This document shows, piece by piece, positions 26,522-34,945 of a stretch of DNA of 64,000 nt. Position 1 is the stretch's first letter. Every line of letters starts with the position of its first letter. The notes under the pieces are model-generated. The model saw only the letters and a program-made list of their open reading frames with translations. It was not told the DNA's origin and ran no database searches. The translations under genes were made by a program, and so were the position numbers. This DNA comes from Hymenobacter cellulosivorans (lineage in GTDB: Bacteria; Bacteroidota; Bacteroidia; Cytophagales; Hymenobacteraceae): the NCBI RefSeq assembly GCF_022919135.1, contig NZ_CP095049.1:124001-188000 (forward strand), in the 5' to 3' direction.

Positions 26522-27182
26522 TTTCTTCCAGCAAAGCTAGGCTATTCGAAGAACCCAGCCGGTCGGCACCGGCCATGACCAGGGCCAGAGCGGCCGTACG
26601 GGTCCGAATGCCGCCGGCCGCCTTGATACGCATGTGGGCCGGCAGATGGCGACGCATCAAGGCAATATCTTCCACCGACGCGCCCCGACTGGCAAAGCCG
26701 GTGGAGGTTTTCACGAAGTCGGCCCCGGCCGATTCGCAGAGCTGGCAGGCCGTTATAATTTCCTCGGGCGTGAGCAGAGCCGTTTCGATGATGACCTTGA
26801 GAATGGCCTTCTTCACGTGGCAGAGCTCGGCCAGCTGCCCGATTTCGTCCTGCACCTCCGTCAGCCGCCCCGATTTAAACGCGGCCACATTGATGACCAT
26901 ATCGATTTCGGTGGCGCCGTCGGCTAGGGCCTGGTGGGTTTCGAAGAACTTGACCTTGGTAATCTGGTAACCCAGCGGGAAGCCTACCACCGTACAGACC
27001 GGTACGCCCGAGCCCTGCAGCCGCTCGGCGGCGAAGCGCACGTAGCAGGGCGGCACACACACGGAGGCAAACCGGGCCTGGGCGGCTTCCTGGCAGAGCT
27101 GGGCAATCTGGGCTTCCGTAGCATCGGGCCGCAGCAACGTATGATCGATGCGGGCAGCTAAATTCGTAGAGTTTTGACTCAT
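26502..27182 (-). CDS. deoC: Deoxyribose-phosphate aldolase
   Basis: The 226-residue class I aldolase splits 2-deoxy-D-ribose 5-phosphate to glyceraldehyde 3-phosphate and acetaldehyde in deoxynucleoside breakdown. The catalytic set is visible: Asp94 in TEIDMVIN, the Schiff-base Lys158 in FVKTSTGF and the proton-relay Lys187 in IKAAGGIRT. The phosphate site GGIRT...GADRLGSS is intact. The start is the ATG at 27182 (MSQNSTNLAARIDHTLL); a longer upstream frame lacks family sequence. The downstream SPOR gene overlaps its end. Confidence 0.95.
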   Translation of the reverse strand: MSQNSTNLAARIDHTLLRPDATEAQIAQLCQEAAQARFASVCVPPCYVRFAAERLQGSGVPVCTVVGFPLGYQITKVKFFETHQALADGATEIDMVINVAAFKSGRLTEVQDEIGQLAELCHVKKAILKVIIETALLTPEEIITACQLCESAGADFVKTSTGFASRGASVEDIALMRRHLPAHMRIKAAGGIRTRTAALALVMAGADRLGSSNSLALLEENDTPSS

Positions 27183-27569
27183 AGAGCGGGGTGGGAGGTG
27201 AAACAAAGAGTGGCAGACGACTTTTTGCAAAGCCATCTGCCACGTAGTACTACTCGTTTTCCGGGGAGCCGGAGAAGGGAGACGAAGGTCGGCTAGTGGG
27301 CAAACCGCCCGGCACAAAGATAGTGCCGCCCCTAGTCTAGCACTCCCAAGAGTCGAGCTGGTACATTGGCTCATGGGTAGCTGCCTGATTACAGAACTTC
27401 ATCAGCACACAGCGAGACTGCGCCCCATCAAGCAGGCTGCCCCTGATGAATTTGAGCCCCAGTTGCTTCTGGGTAATACCGCCAGTGCAGTTGTTCTCGG
27501 CCAGGGTAAGGCCTGACGAAAGCCATAACAGCCCTTGTTTTTACTTATGCACACCGGACCATAAACACC
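27183..27569. other. Intergenic region between deoC and secA terminator, no gene seen
   Basis: About 390 bases with no supported ORF or recognisable RNA gene. A short hairpin GGCAC-n7-GTGCC lies near 27313. The region must hold the deoC promoter on the minus strand; I could not place it with confidence. Confidence 0.5.
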
Positions 27570-27604
27570 AAACGGGCTGCCAATCTTGGATTGGCAGCCC
27601 GTTT
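27570..27604 (-). terminator. secA terminator
   Basis: AAACGGGCTGCCAAT and its exact complement form a 15-bp stem with a 5-base loop, 23 bases after the secA stop on the minus strand. Confidence 0.9.
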
Positions 27605-27627
27605 TAAGGGTAATCTATCTGACTTAC

Positions 27628-30600
27628 TTAGTCAACCAGCACGCACCGCTCGTTGAGCAGGTCGTCCTCGACGCTCTTATACTTTACGTCGCGCACCACG
27701 CGGCCGTCCATGTACTGCACGCTCACCTTATCGTTGCGGTTGGCAACTTTCTGGCTGCGTACAGGTACCTGCTTTTCGGCTACGGGCAGGTCTTCGGGAC
27801 CCATGTCTTCGGGCCCGGCGCCGAGCGACACCGAAGAAGTTTCCTTCTGGGCCTTCAGTTTGGGCGCAGGAGCCGGAGCGGGCAGCTCATCTTCTACGAA
27901 GTACTCTACCTCGTCGGTGTGGCCAGCCTCCTGGTTCATCGGGATGTCGGCCTTGAAGAGGAAGGATACGGTTTCCTCGTTCACCTTGCCAATCATCTGC
28001 TTGAAGAGCTCAAACGACTCGAACTTGTAGACCAAGAGCGGGTCTTTCTGCTCGTACACGGCGTTCTGCACTACCTGTTTCAGGTCGTCCATGGCGCGCA
28101 GGTGCTTGGTCCAGGCCTCGTCGATGATGGCCAGTACCACGACTTTCTCCATGCCGCGGATGGCCTCGTGGCCGCCGTTGGCCTGGGCCTTGCGCAGGTT
28201 GGCTACCGCCGTTACCTGTTTGCGGCCGTCGGTGAAGGGGATGGCAATGTTCTCGTAGGGGGCGTTGTTGCTCAGCAAATCGTTCACCAGCGGCAGGGTG
28301 TTGCCAGCAATGTGCTCGTTCTTGCTGTGGTAGTAGCCCATAGCCTCGTCGTAGAGCTTCTGCACCAGGGCCGGAACCTGCATCGAGCCGAATACCTGCG
28401 GGGTGATGTAGGTATCGTAGCCAAACACGCGGATGATGGCCAGCTTAAAGCTTTCGTAGTCGTTGCTGATCTTGTGGCCCGTCACGATGTCCTCGCAGAC
28501 ATCGTAAATCATGTTCCAGATGTCAAGCTCCAGACGCTCGCCAAACAGGGCGTTGCGGCGGCGCTTATAAACTACCTCGCGCTGGGCGTTCATCACGTCG
28601 TCGTACTCCAGCAGGCGCTTACGGGTACCGAAGTTGTTTTCCTCCACTTTCTTCTGAGCCCGCTCGATGGAGCTCGTAATCATGGAGTGCTGAATTACCT
28701 CGCCCTCTTCCAGACCCATGCGGTCCATGAGCTTGGCAATCCGGTCGGAGCCGAACAGGCGCATCAGGTTGTCTTCCAACGAGACGAAGAACTGCGAAGA
28801 ACCTGGGTCGCCCTGGCGGCCGGCGCGGCCCCGCAACTGCCGGTCAACGCGGCGTGACTCGTGACGCTCGGTACCGATGATGGCCAGACCACCGGCTTCT
28901 TTCGAGGTTTCGCGCAGCTTGATGTCGGTACCACGGCCAGCCATGTTGGTGGCAATGGTAACAGTGCCGGGGTAACCGGCGGCGGCTACAATCTCAGCTT
29001 CGCGCTGGTTTTGCTTGGCGTTCAATACCTGGTGAGGAATGCTACGCAGCTTAAGCATGCGGCTTACCAGCTCCGAAATTTCTACCGACGTCGTACCCAC
29101 CAGCACCGGGCGGCCGGCTTTTACCAGCGTCTGGATTTCTTCGGCTACGGCGTTGTATTTCTCACGCACAGTCTTGTAGACTTTGTCGTGCTCGTCTTTG
29201 CGGGAAATACCGCGGTTGGTGGGAATAACCACCACGTCCAGCTTATAGATTTCCCAGAATTCGCCAGCTTCCGTTTCGGCCGTACCCGTCATGCCCGAAA
29301 GCTTGTGGTACATGCGGAAGTAGTTCTGCAGCGTAACAGTGGCGTAGGTCTGCGTAGCGTCTTCCACGCGCACGTTTTCCTTAGCCTCAATAGCCTGGTG
29401 CAAGCCGTCGGAGTAGCGGCGGCCTTCCATTACACGGCCGGTCTGCTCATCCACGATTTTCACCTTACCGTCCTCGGTCAGGATGTACTGGTCGTCGCGC
29501 TCAAACAGGGTGTAGGCCTTCAGCAGCTGGTTCACAGTGTGCACCCGCTCCGACTTCTCGTTGTAGTCGGCCATGAGCTGCTCCTTCTGGTGCAGCTTGT
29601 CCTCGTTGTTGATGGCCTTATTGTTCTCGATGGCCGCAATTTCCATCCCGATGTCGGGCATGATGAACAGGTGCGGATCCTCGCCCTGGGCCGTAATCAG
29701 GTCAATGCCTTTTTCGGTCAGCTCAATCTGGTTGTTCTTCTCGTCGATGGTGAAGTACAACGGCATATCGGCCTCGGGCATCATGCGGGAGTTATCCTGC
29801 AGGAAGTGGTTTTCCACCTTTTGCAGCACGGCCCGCACCCCAGTTTCCGACAGGAACTTAATCAGAGGCTTGCTCTTGGGCAGACCACGGTAGGCGCGGA
29901 ACAGCGACAAACCGCCCTCCCCTTCCTTCACACCGTCTTTGCCTTCTTTAATGAGCTTACGGGCTTCCACCAAGTAATTCTGCACCAGTTTGCGCTGGGC
30001 ATCCACCAGCATCTGGATGCGGGGCTTGAGTTGGTAGAACTCGTGTACGTCGCCACGGGGCACGGGGCCCGAGATGATGAGCGGGGTCCGGGCGTCGTCA
30101 ATCAGCACCGAGTCCACTTCGTCGACCATGGCGTAGTGATGCTTGCGCTGCACCAGCTCGCTGGTTTCGCGGGCCATGTTGTCGCGCAGGTAGTCGAAGC
30201 CGAATTCGTTGTTGGTACCGTAGGTGATGTCGGCGGCGTAGGCCTTGCGGCGGGCATCAGTGTTGGGCTGGTGCTTGTCGATGCAGTCCACAGTGATTTT
30301 GTGGAATTCGAACAAGGGCGCGTTCCACTCCGAGTCCCGCTTGGCCAAGTAGTCGTTCACCGTTACCACGTGCACACCACGGCGGGCCAGGGCGTTCAGG
30401 AACGAGGGCAAAGTCGACACCAGGGTTTTACCTTCCCCGGTAGCCATTTCCGAAATCTTGCCTTGGTGCAGTGCTACGCCGCCAATGAGCTGCACATCGT
30501 AGTGCACCATGTCCCAGGTGATTTCGGCGCCGGCCGCCGTCCACTTGTTCGACCAAGTGGCTTTGTCACCCTGAATGGTGACGTTGCTTTTGCGCGAGGC

Positions 30601-31029
30601 AATTTCGCGGTCAAAATCGGTAGCAGTTACCACCAGCTGCCCGTTCTGGGTGTAGCGGCGGGCCGTTTCTTTTACAATAGCAAAGGCCGTGGGCAGTACC
30701 TGCAACAAAACTACTTCGAGCTCCTTGTTGCGCTGCTTTTCCAGGGCATCAATCTGGTCGAAAACCTGCTCCTTCTGCGTGATATCCAGGTTTGGATCAT
30801 CGGCAATACGCTGATGCAGGGCTCCTATCTGGTCATCAATTCCTTTGAGGTGCGCATCGATGCGGCTGCGCACGTCGTCGGTCTGCTGGCGGAGCTCATC
30901 GTCGGATAGCTGTGCCAGTTTGGCATATTCGGCATTAACGAGTGCCACGTACGGGATAATCTCCTTCAAGTCCCGGTCCGATTTGGTCCCGAAAATCTTG
31001 GCGACGGTCTTCCCAAAAAAATCAAACAT
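27628..31029 (-). CDS. secA: Preprotein translocase ATPase SecA
   Basis: The 1,133-residue motor drives unfolded preproteins through SecYEG using ATP. The start is the ATG at 31029 (MFDFFGKTVAKIFGTKSDRD), matching the family's N-terminus. Visible parts are the Walker A motif MATGEGKTLVS (about 195-205), the DEAD-type box YAMVDEVDSVLIDDARTPLI, NMAGRGTDIKL and the arginine-finger region RQLRGRAGRQGDPGSSQFF. Compared with E. coli SecA (901 residues), extra sequence sits near the N-terminus (about 50-110) and in the C-terminal third, as is usual in Bacteroidota. The C-terminal Cys/His zinc motif that binds SecB is absent; the protein ends LLNERCVLVD. Confidence 0.98.
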   Translation of the reverse strand: MFDFFGKTVAKIFGTKSDRDLKEIIPYVALVNAEYAKLAQLSDDELRQQTDDVRSRIDAHLKGIDDQIGALHQRIADDPNLDITQKEQVFDQIDALEKQRNKELEVVLLQVLPTAFAIVKETARRYTQNGQLVVTATDFDREIASRKSNVTIQGDKATWSNKWTAAGAEITWDMVHYDVQLIGGVALHQGKISEMATGEGKTLVSTLPSFLNALARRGVHVVTVNDYLAKRDSEWNAPLFEFHKITVDCIDKHQPNTDARRKAYAADITYGTNNEFGFDYLRDNMARETSELVQRKHHYAMVDEVDSVLIDDARTPLIISGPVPRGDVHEFYQLKPRIQMLVDAQRKLVQNYLVEARKLIKEGKDGVKEGEGGLSLFRAYRGLPKSKPLIKFLSETGVRAVLQKVENHFLQDNSRMMPEADMPLYFTIDEKNNQIELTEKGIDLITAQGEDPHLFIMPDIGMEIAAIENNKAINNEDKLHQKEQLMADYNEKSERVHTVNQLLKAYTLFERDDQYILTEDGKVKIVDEQTGRVMEGRRYSDGLHQAIEAKENVRVEDATQTYATVTLQNYFRMYHKLSGMTGTAETEAGEFWEIYKLDVVVIPTNRGISRKDEHDKVYKTVREKYNAVAEEIQTLVKAGRPVLVGTTSVEISELVSRMLKLRSIPHQVLNAKQNQREAEIVAAAGYPGTVTIATNMAGRGTDIKLRETSKEAGGLAIIGTERHESRRVDRQLRGRAGRQGDPGSSQFFVSLEDNLMRLFGSDRIAKLMDRMGLEEGEVIQHSMITSSIERAQKKVEENNFGTRKRLLEYDDVMNAQREVVYKRRRNALFGERLELDIWNMIYDVCEDIVTGHKISNDYESFKLAIIRVFGYDTYITPQVFGSMQVPALVQKLYDEAMGYYHSKNEHIAGNTLPLVNDLLSNNAPYENIAIPFTDGRKQVTAVANLRKAQANGGHEAIRGMEKVVVLAIIDEAWTKHLRAMDDLKQVVQNAVYEQKDPLLVYKFESFELFKQMIGKVNEETVSFLFKADIPMNQEAGHTDEVEYFVEDELPAPAPAPKLKAQKETSSVSLGAGPEDMGPEDLPVAEKQVPVRSQKVANRNDKVSVQYMDGRVVRDVKYKSVEDDLLNERCVLVD

Positions 31030-31065
31030 GCTGCTAGTTTTTAACTGAAACGCCGGGGCGTACTC

Positions 31066-31073
31066 CAAATTTA
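31066..31073 (-). promoter_or_regulatory. Possible Bacteroidota -7 element upstream of secA
   Basis: On the minus strand TAAATTTG matches the TAnnTTTG consensus, 37 bases before the secA ATG. No clear -33 TTG lies at the usual distance, so this is tentative. Confidence 0.4.
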
Positions 31074-31128
31074 CGGCGTTTTTTGGGAATTCCCCGGCCA
31101 TAGCGTCGCTCCGACCCTTTAAACGACA

Positions 31129-31161
31129 AAACCCCGCCACCTCAAAGAGTGTGCGGGGTTT
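31129..31161 (-). terminator. Terminator after the sugar cluster, before secA
   Basis: AAACCCCGC and GCGGGGTTT form a 9-bp stem with a 15-base loop. It lies between the rmlD-like gene stop and the secA start, so the two units are probably separate transcripts. Confidence 0.75.
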
Positions 31162-31234
31162 CTACGAAAGAAAAGATGTCAGGTATTTTGGGGTCGGAAG
31201 GGCGGTTTCTGCTACAAGTGACGGAGTTCGAGCT

Positions 31235-32167
31235 TTACGAGGCCACGGCCATCGGCTCTTCCGGCGTAGTACGCAGCACGTGCATGATTTCGTTTACGCA
31301 GCCGTGCAGGCGGTGCTCTACGCTCGGCAGTAGGTTGCCCTGTCTGCTGCCCAGCACACTATAAGCGGGGCGGGTGGCGGCCAAACCAAACGTCTGCATG
31401 GAGCGGGGGGTTACAAAGGAGGTGTCCATACCGCCCATGTCGGCGGCCAGGCGGGCTAGGTCGGCCCAGGTATAGGCACCTTGGTTGGCCAGGTGCCACA
31501 CGCCGCGCTCCTCGTCGATGAGCAGGTCGAGGGCCACGTTGACCAAGTCGGGTACGTAGGTGGGCGAGATGAGTACGTCGTCGGCGGCTTCGAAAGCCTG
31601 CTTCTGCTGCCCGGCTTTCAGGGCGTTATACACGAAGTTATACTCATCCCAGGGCCCGAAGAAGGCGCTGGTGCGCACTACCAGGGCATTCGACATGCAC
31701 TGCAGCACGTCGCGCTCGGCCAAACGCTTGCTGTTACCATACACGTTCAGGGGCCGCGGCGTGTCGCTTTCCACGTAGGCGGCCGACTTGTTGCCGTCAA
31801 AGACGAGGTCGGAAGAGAAAGTCAGGAAATGCAGGTCGCGGTAGGCGCAGGCGGCGGCCAGGATAGCCGCGCCAGTCGTGTTTTCGCGGTAGCACCGGGC
31901 AAAGTCCGTCTCGGCTTCGTCTACTTTCACATAACCTGCGGTGTTGACCACGGCCCAGGGGTTGTACTGCGTCAGGGCCCGCTCTACCGACTGCGGGTCG
32001 GTAATATCCAGTTCCTTACGGCCCAGGGCCACGGTTTCGATGCCCCGGATGGCACAGATGCGCTGGAAAGCCCGGCCCAGCGTGCCATTGGCCCCGGTAA
32101 TGAGTAGCGGCTGAATGGGTGGCTGAGCAGGGCCGGTATTCAACTCATTTGAATCAAGAATTTTCAT
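31235..32167 (-). CDS. RmlD-like NAD(P)-dependent sugar reductase (SDR family)
   Basis: The 310-residue protein has a Rossmann motif TGANGTLG (24-31), the segment LDITDPQSVERAL, VVNTAGYVKVDEAE and the SDR catalytic pair Tyr143/Lys147 in VYGNSKRLAE. This is close to dTDP-4-dehydrorhamnose reductase. No rmlA, rmlB or rmlC is nearby, so rhamnose synthesis is not shown and the true substrate may be another keto-sugar nucleotide. It starts 3 bases after the stop of the GH1-like gene, so the two are almost certainly co-translated. The N-terminal about 18 residues are an unconserved-looking extension. Confidence 0.82.
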   Translation of the reverse strand: MKILDSNELNTGPAQPPIQPLLITGANGTLGRAFQRICAIRGIETVALGRKELDITDPQSVERALTQYNPWAVVNTAGYVKVDEAETDFARCYRENTTGAAILAAACAYRDLHFLTFSSDLVFDGNKSAAYVESDTPRPLNVYGNSKRLAERDVLQCMSNALVVRTSAFFGPWDEYNFVYNALKAGQQKQAFEAADDVLISPTYVPDLVNVALDLLIDEERGVWHLANQGAYTWADLARLAADMGGMDTSFVTPRSMQTFGLAATRPAYSVLGSRQGNLLPSVEHRLHGCVNEIMHVLRTTPEEPMAVAS

Positions 32168-32170
32168 AGC

Positions 32171-33481
32171 TTAGGTGGTGTGTTGGGAGGTAGGACTGAG
32201 GTGGTGGTAGAGGAAACGGTCATCCCGTTCCCACCAGCCCTTGCCTTGGAGCAGAGGGTGGTGATAATGGCCTTCGGTGGCCAAGCCTTTAACCATTTTA
32301 AACAAAGCCGTTTTGCGGGGTACGCCGCCGCGCATATCAAATACGCCGCTTTCGTAAAAGGCCCCCTCCTGCGTGAGCAGTGTATTCCAGTCGTAGGCAC
32401 CCAGCAACGACCAGATGGTAATGGCACGCATATCTACGCCTTCTTCTTTCAGCTTGTTGGCCGCGTCCCAGGCGTATTGCACCCAGCGCATCTGCTCTTC
32501 GCGGGTACAATCGAGATGCACCTCCGTAATGGCAATCGGAATGTGGTACCGGTCCCAGGCTTCCAGCAGCAGGTCGTGGAAGCCGGCCATTTGCACCAGA
32601 CGTACGCGCACGGCCTCTACGTCGGCATAGTCGACGCGGGCCTCGCTCTGGCAGAGGTGATGAGCTGGGAAGTAATGGTGATTTTCGTCCAGGAACCGTT
32701 CACTCGTGACATAGTGGTTGATGCCCAGAATATCGGGAGGAAGCGGATTTTTGACCAGGTCCAGCAACTCGCGCTGGGAGGCGCCGTGCTGGCGCAGGTA
32801 GCCCCACAGGGGGTGCTGCTCGTCGAGCTTACCGCAAAGTAAATCGTAGGTGAGCCAGCGGCGGTTGTTTTCAAACTCGGCCTGGTCGACTAGCTTGGGC
32901 GTGCAGTGGGTTTTGCCCAGGTCCTCGGTTTGCACCAGCAGTGCGTCGGGCGTTACTGCCCGGATGGCCTGCATAGCGGCCCGGGTACCCTTGATGTGGT
33001 TGAGCTGAATACGGACGAACGTTTTGTCGTCCAAGGCGTGGGGGTACCAGATGCCGTAGAGGCCGCTGAAGCGCGCCGTCGTCAGGGGCTCGTTGACGGG
33101 CGTGTAGTGCTTGATCCACGGGTAACGCTCGGCTACCATTCGGGCAAAGCGGGCCAGCAGCGGCACAAAGTTTTTCTTGTTGAGCGCCGTGTAGCGCGGA
33201 CCGCTGCCGTGGTGCAGCAGCGTAATGATTGGGTCGATACCCAACTCCCGCAGGCGGTTCATGCGCTCATCGGCCCAGGTCCAGTCGGGGTTGTCGAGGC
33301 TTTCGGGGGCTACCTGTTCCCACAGAATCGGGTAGCGCAGCTTGCGGATGCCAAGCTCGGCAAACAGGTCCAGATCTTCTAGGCGGGTGCGGTGTCCACT
33401 ACTCACGAGCTGGTCGGTATACCCGTTGCCAACCCGTCGAATCGTGCACTCTACCCCGCCCCATACTTCTACATTTTCCAT
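32171..33481 (-). CDS. GH1-like glycosyl hydrolase
   Basis: The 436-residue protein has a clan GH-A fold related to family 1 beta-glycosidases. The acid/base Glu131 sits in YTPVNEPL (canonical TxNEP) and the likely nucleophile Glu320 in AITEVHLD (canonical ITENG, here altered). Other signs are IRKLRYPILWEQVAP, ILGINHYVTSERFL and YDWNTLLTQ. No signal peptide, so it is cytosolic. Its place between UDP-galactopyranose mutase and an RmlD-like reductase suggests it works on a saccharide linked to glycan synthesis rather than on food sugars. Substrate unknown. Confidence 0.82.
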   Translation of the reverse strand: MENVEVWGGVECTIRRVGNGYTDQLVSSGHRTRLEDLDLFAELGIRKLRYPILWEQVAPESLDNPDWTWADERMNRLRELGIDPIITLLHHGSGPRYTALNKKNFVPLLARFARMVAERYPWIKHYTPVNEPLTTARFSGLYGIWYPHALDDKTFVRIQLNHIKGTRAAMQAIRAVTPDALLVQTEDLGKTHCTPKLVDQAEFENNRRWLTYDLLCGKLDEQHPLWGYLRQHGASQRELLDLVKNPLPPDILGINHYVTSERFLDENHHYFPAHHLCQSEARVDYADVEAVRVRLVQMAGFHDLLLEAWDRYHIPIAITEVHLDCTREEQMRWVQYAWDAANKLKEEGVDMRAITIWSLLGAYDWNTLLTQEGAFYESGVFDMRGGVPRKTALFKMVKGLATEGHYHHPLLQGKGWWERDDRFLYHHLSPTSQHTT

Positions 33482-33551
33482 CAGAGTTAGTGGTTCGTGG
33501 CAGTATACCGGTCTTGCTGATAGTGTTCAGTTAAGACCGGCTGAAAACAGG

Positions 33552-33645
33552 ACTGTCATCCTGCACGGCCTTACAGTTCAGTTTTTTGCCCTGATCCAAG
33601 CTCAGGAGGCAGAAAAGAGTACTGCTTGCCGTGCAGGATGACAGT
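33552..33645. repeat. REP-like inverted repeat between glf and GH1 genes
   Basis: The 18-base arms ACTGTCATCCTGCACGGC (33552-33569) and its exact complement (33628-33645) enclose 58 bases with no ORF. It may be a mobile REP/MITE remnant or a transcript-processing signal between the two genes. Confidence 0.7.
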
Positions 33646-33681
33646 TCACCTGCGGCCGACTTACGTCGGTTTAGCTATTGA

Positions 33682-34854
33682 CTATTCTTTGGCTGGGTCG
33701 CGGGGCACCAGTTTCTCCATAATGGAAGTCGAGCCGGTAATTGTGGGCTTCTCGGCCACTTTTTCTTTATCGGTGAGCTTCTTGTACAACGTCAAAGCCT
33801 GGGCTACTACCTGGTCCATGTTATAGTACTTGTAGGTAGCCAAGCGGCCTACGAAGTGCACGTTGGGCGTTTCATCGGCCAGCTTCTTGTACTGGTTGTA
33901 CAGCTCGGCATTTTCGAGGCGCGGAATTGGGTAGTAAGGATCCCCTTCAGCTTTAGGATATTCGTACACCACGCTGGTTTTGGGGTGTTGCTGGCCGGTC
34001 AGGGCCTTAAACTCCGTAATGCGGGTATACAGGTGCTCGTTGGGGTAGTTTACTACCGGCGCGGCCAGGAACTTCTCGGTGTTCAGCGTTTCGTGCTTGA
34101 ATTCCAAGGAGCGGTACGGCAGCTTGCCAAACTTGAAGTCGAAGTATTCGTCTACTGGGCCGGTAAAGATGATTTCCTTGAAAGGAATGAAGTCCACTAC
34201 GTCGTGGTAGTCGGTGTTCAGCATGATGCTGATGTTGGGGTGGTCGAGCATGCGCTCAAACATCCGGGTATAGCCGTGCAGCGGCATGGCCTGGTAGGTG
34301 TCGGTGAAGTACCGGTCGTCGCGGTTGGTGCGGGTGGGCACGCGGCTCGTCACCGACTTATCCAACTCCGAAGGATCCATACCCCACTGCTTGCGGGTGT
34401 AGTTGCGGAAGAACTTCTCGTACAGCTCGCGGCCTACTTTGCTTACTACTACGTCTTCCGACGTTTTAATAACGGGAATCTGCTCGGCCAAGGACTCCAG
34501 GAACTGCTCGACTTCGAAGCTGTTCAGCGAGAGGCCATACAGTTTGTTGATGGTATCCAGATTGATAGGCATGGGCACCATCTGACCATCTACAGAAGCC
34601 AGAACACGGTGCTCATACGGACGCCAATCGGTGAAATTGGAGAGGTATTCGAATACGTCCTTAGAGTTGGTGTGGAAGATGTGCGGACCATATTTATGGA
34701 CCAGAATGCCTTCTTCGTTGTAATGGTCGTAGGCGTTACCGGCAATGTGGTTGCGCTTATCCAAGATAAGCACTTTCTTATTTGAGCGAGTGGCCAGCCG
34801 CTCGGCTAGCACGCTGCCGGCAAATCCGGCTCCAACGATGAGATAGTCAAACAT
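33682..34854 (-). CDS. glf: UDP-galactopyranose mutase
   Basis: The 390-residue flavoenzyme converts UDP-galactopyranose to UDP-galactofuranose. The FAD-binding motif VGAGFAGSVLAERLA opens the protein, followed by LILDKRNHIAGNAYDHYNEE and the His-rich GPHIFHTNSKDVFEYL. Further family signs are the FRNYTRKQWGMDPSEL segment, the conserved Arg in RTNRDDRYF and the closing FVGRLATYKYYNMDQVVAQA. Length is typical of bacterial Glf. It implies galactofuranose in a surface glycan. It sits 91 bases after a glycosyltransferase gene and upstream of a GH1/RmlD pair on the same strand. Confidence 0.95.
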   Translation of the reverse strand: MFDYLIVGAGFAGSVLAERLATRSNKKVLILDKRNHIAGNAYDHYNEEGILVHKYGPHIFHTNSKDVFEYLSNFTDWRPYEHRVLASVDGQMVPMPINLDTINKLYGLSLNSFEVEQFLESLAEQIPVIKTSEDVVVSKVGRELYEKFFRNYTRKQWGMDPSELDKSVTSRVPTRTNRDDRYFTDTYQAMPLHGYTRMFERMLDHPNISIMLNTDYHDVVDFIPFKEIIFTGPVDEYFDFKFGKLPYRSLEFKHETLNTEKFLAAPVVNYPNEHLYTRITEFKALTGQQHPKTSVVYEYPKAEGDPYYPIPRLENAELYNQYKKLADETPNVHFVGRLATYKYYNMDQVVAQALTLYKKLTDKEKVAEKPTITGSTSIMEKLVPRDPAKE

Positions 34855-34945
34855 AGTGCTGGGTGTCTTGGTGGCTGAAATGTGCAGTTACGAAAAGGAT
34901 AGCTGAAGGCAATACGGATGATGCGGGGTCTCTGTTCGGTCGAGC

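Noticed and set aside
27183..27627. Small RNA gene between deoC and secA
   Set aside because: I looked for SRP RNA, tmRNA, 6S-like and tRNA features and saw none; only a terminator is supported.
28861..30909. Long plus-strand open frame opposite secA
   Set aside because: It mirrors the secA coding strand, has Val/His/Leu-rich shadow composition and no recognisable domain. Long antisense frames are expected at this GC level.
31235..32167. dTDP-rhamnose pathway
   Set aside because: Only an RmlD-like reductase is present; rmlA, rmlB and rmlC are not in the window.
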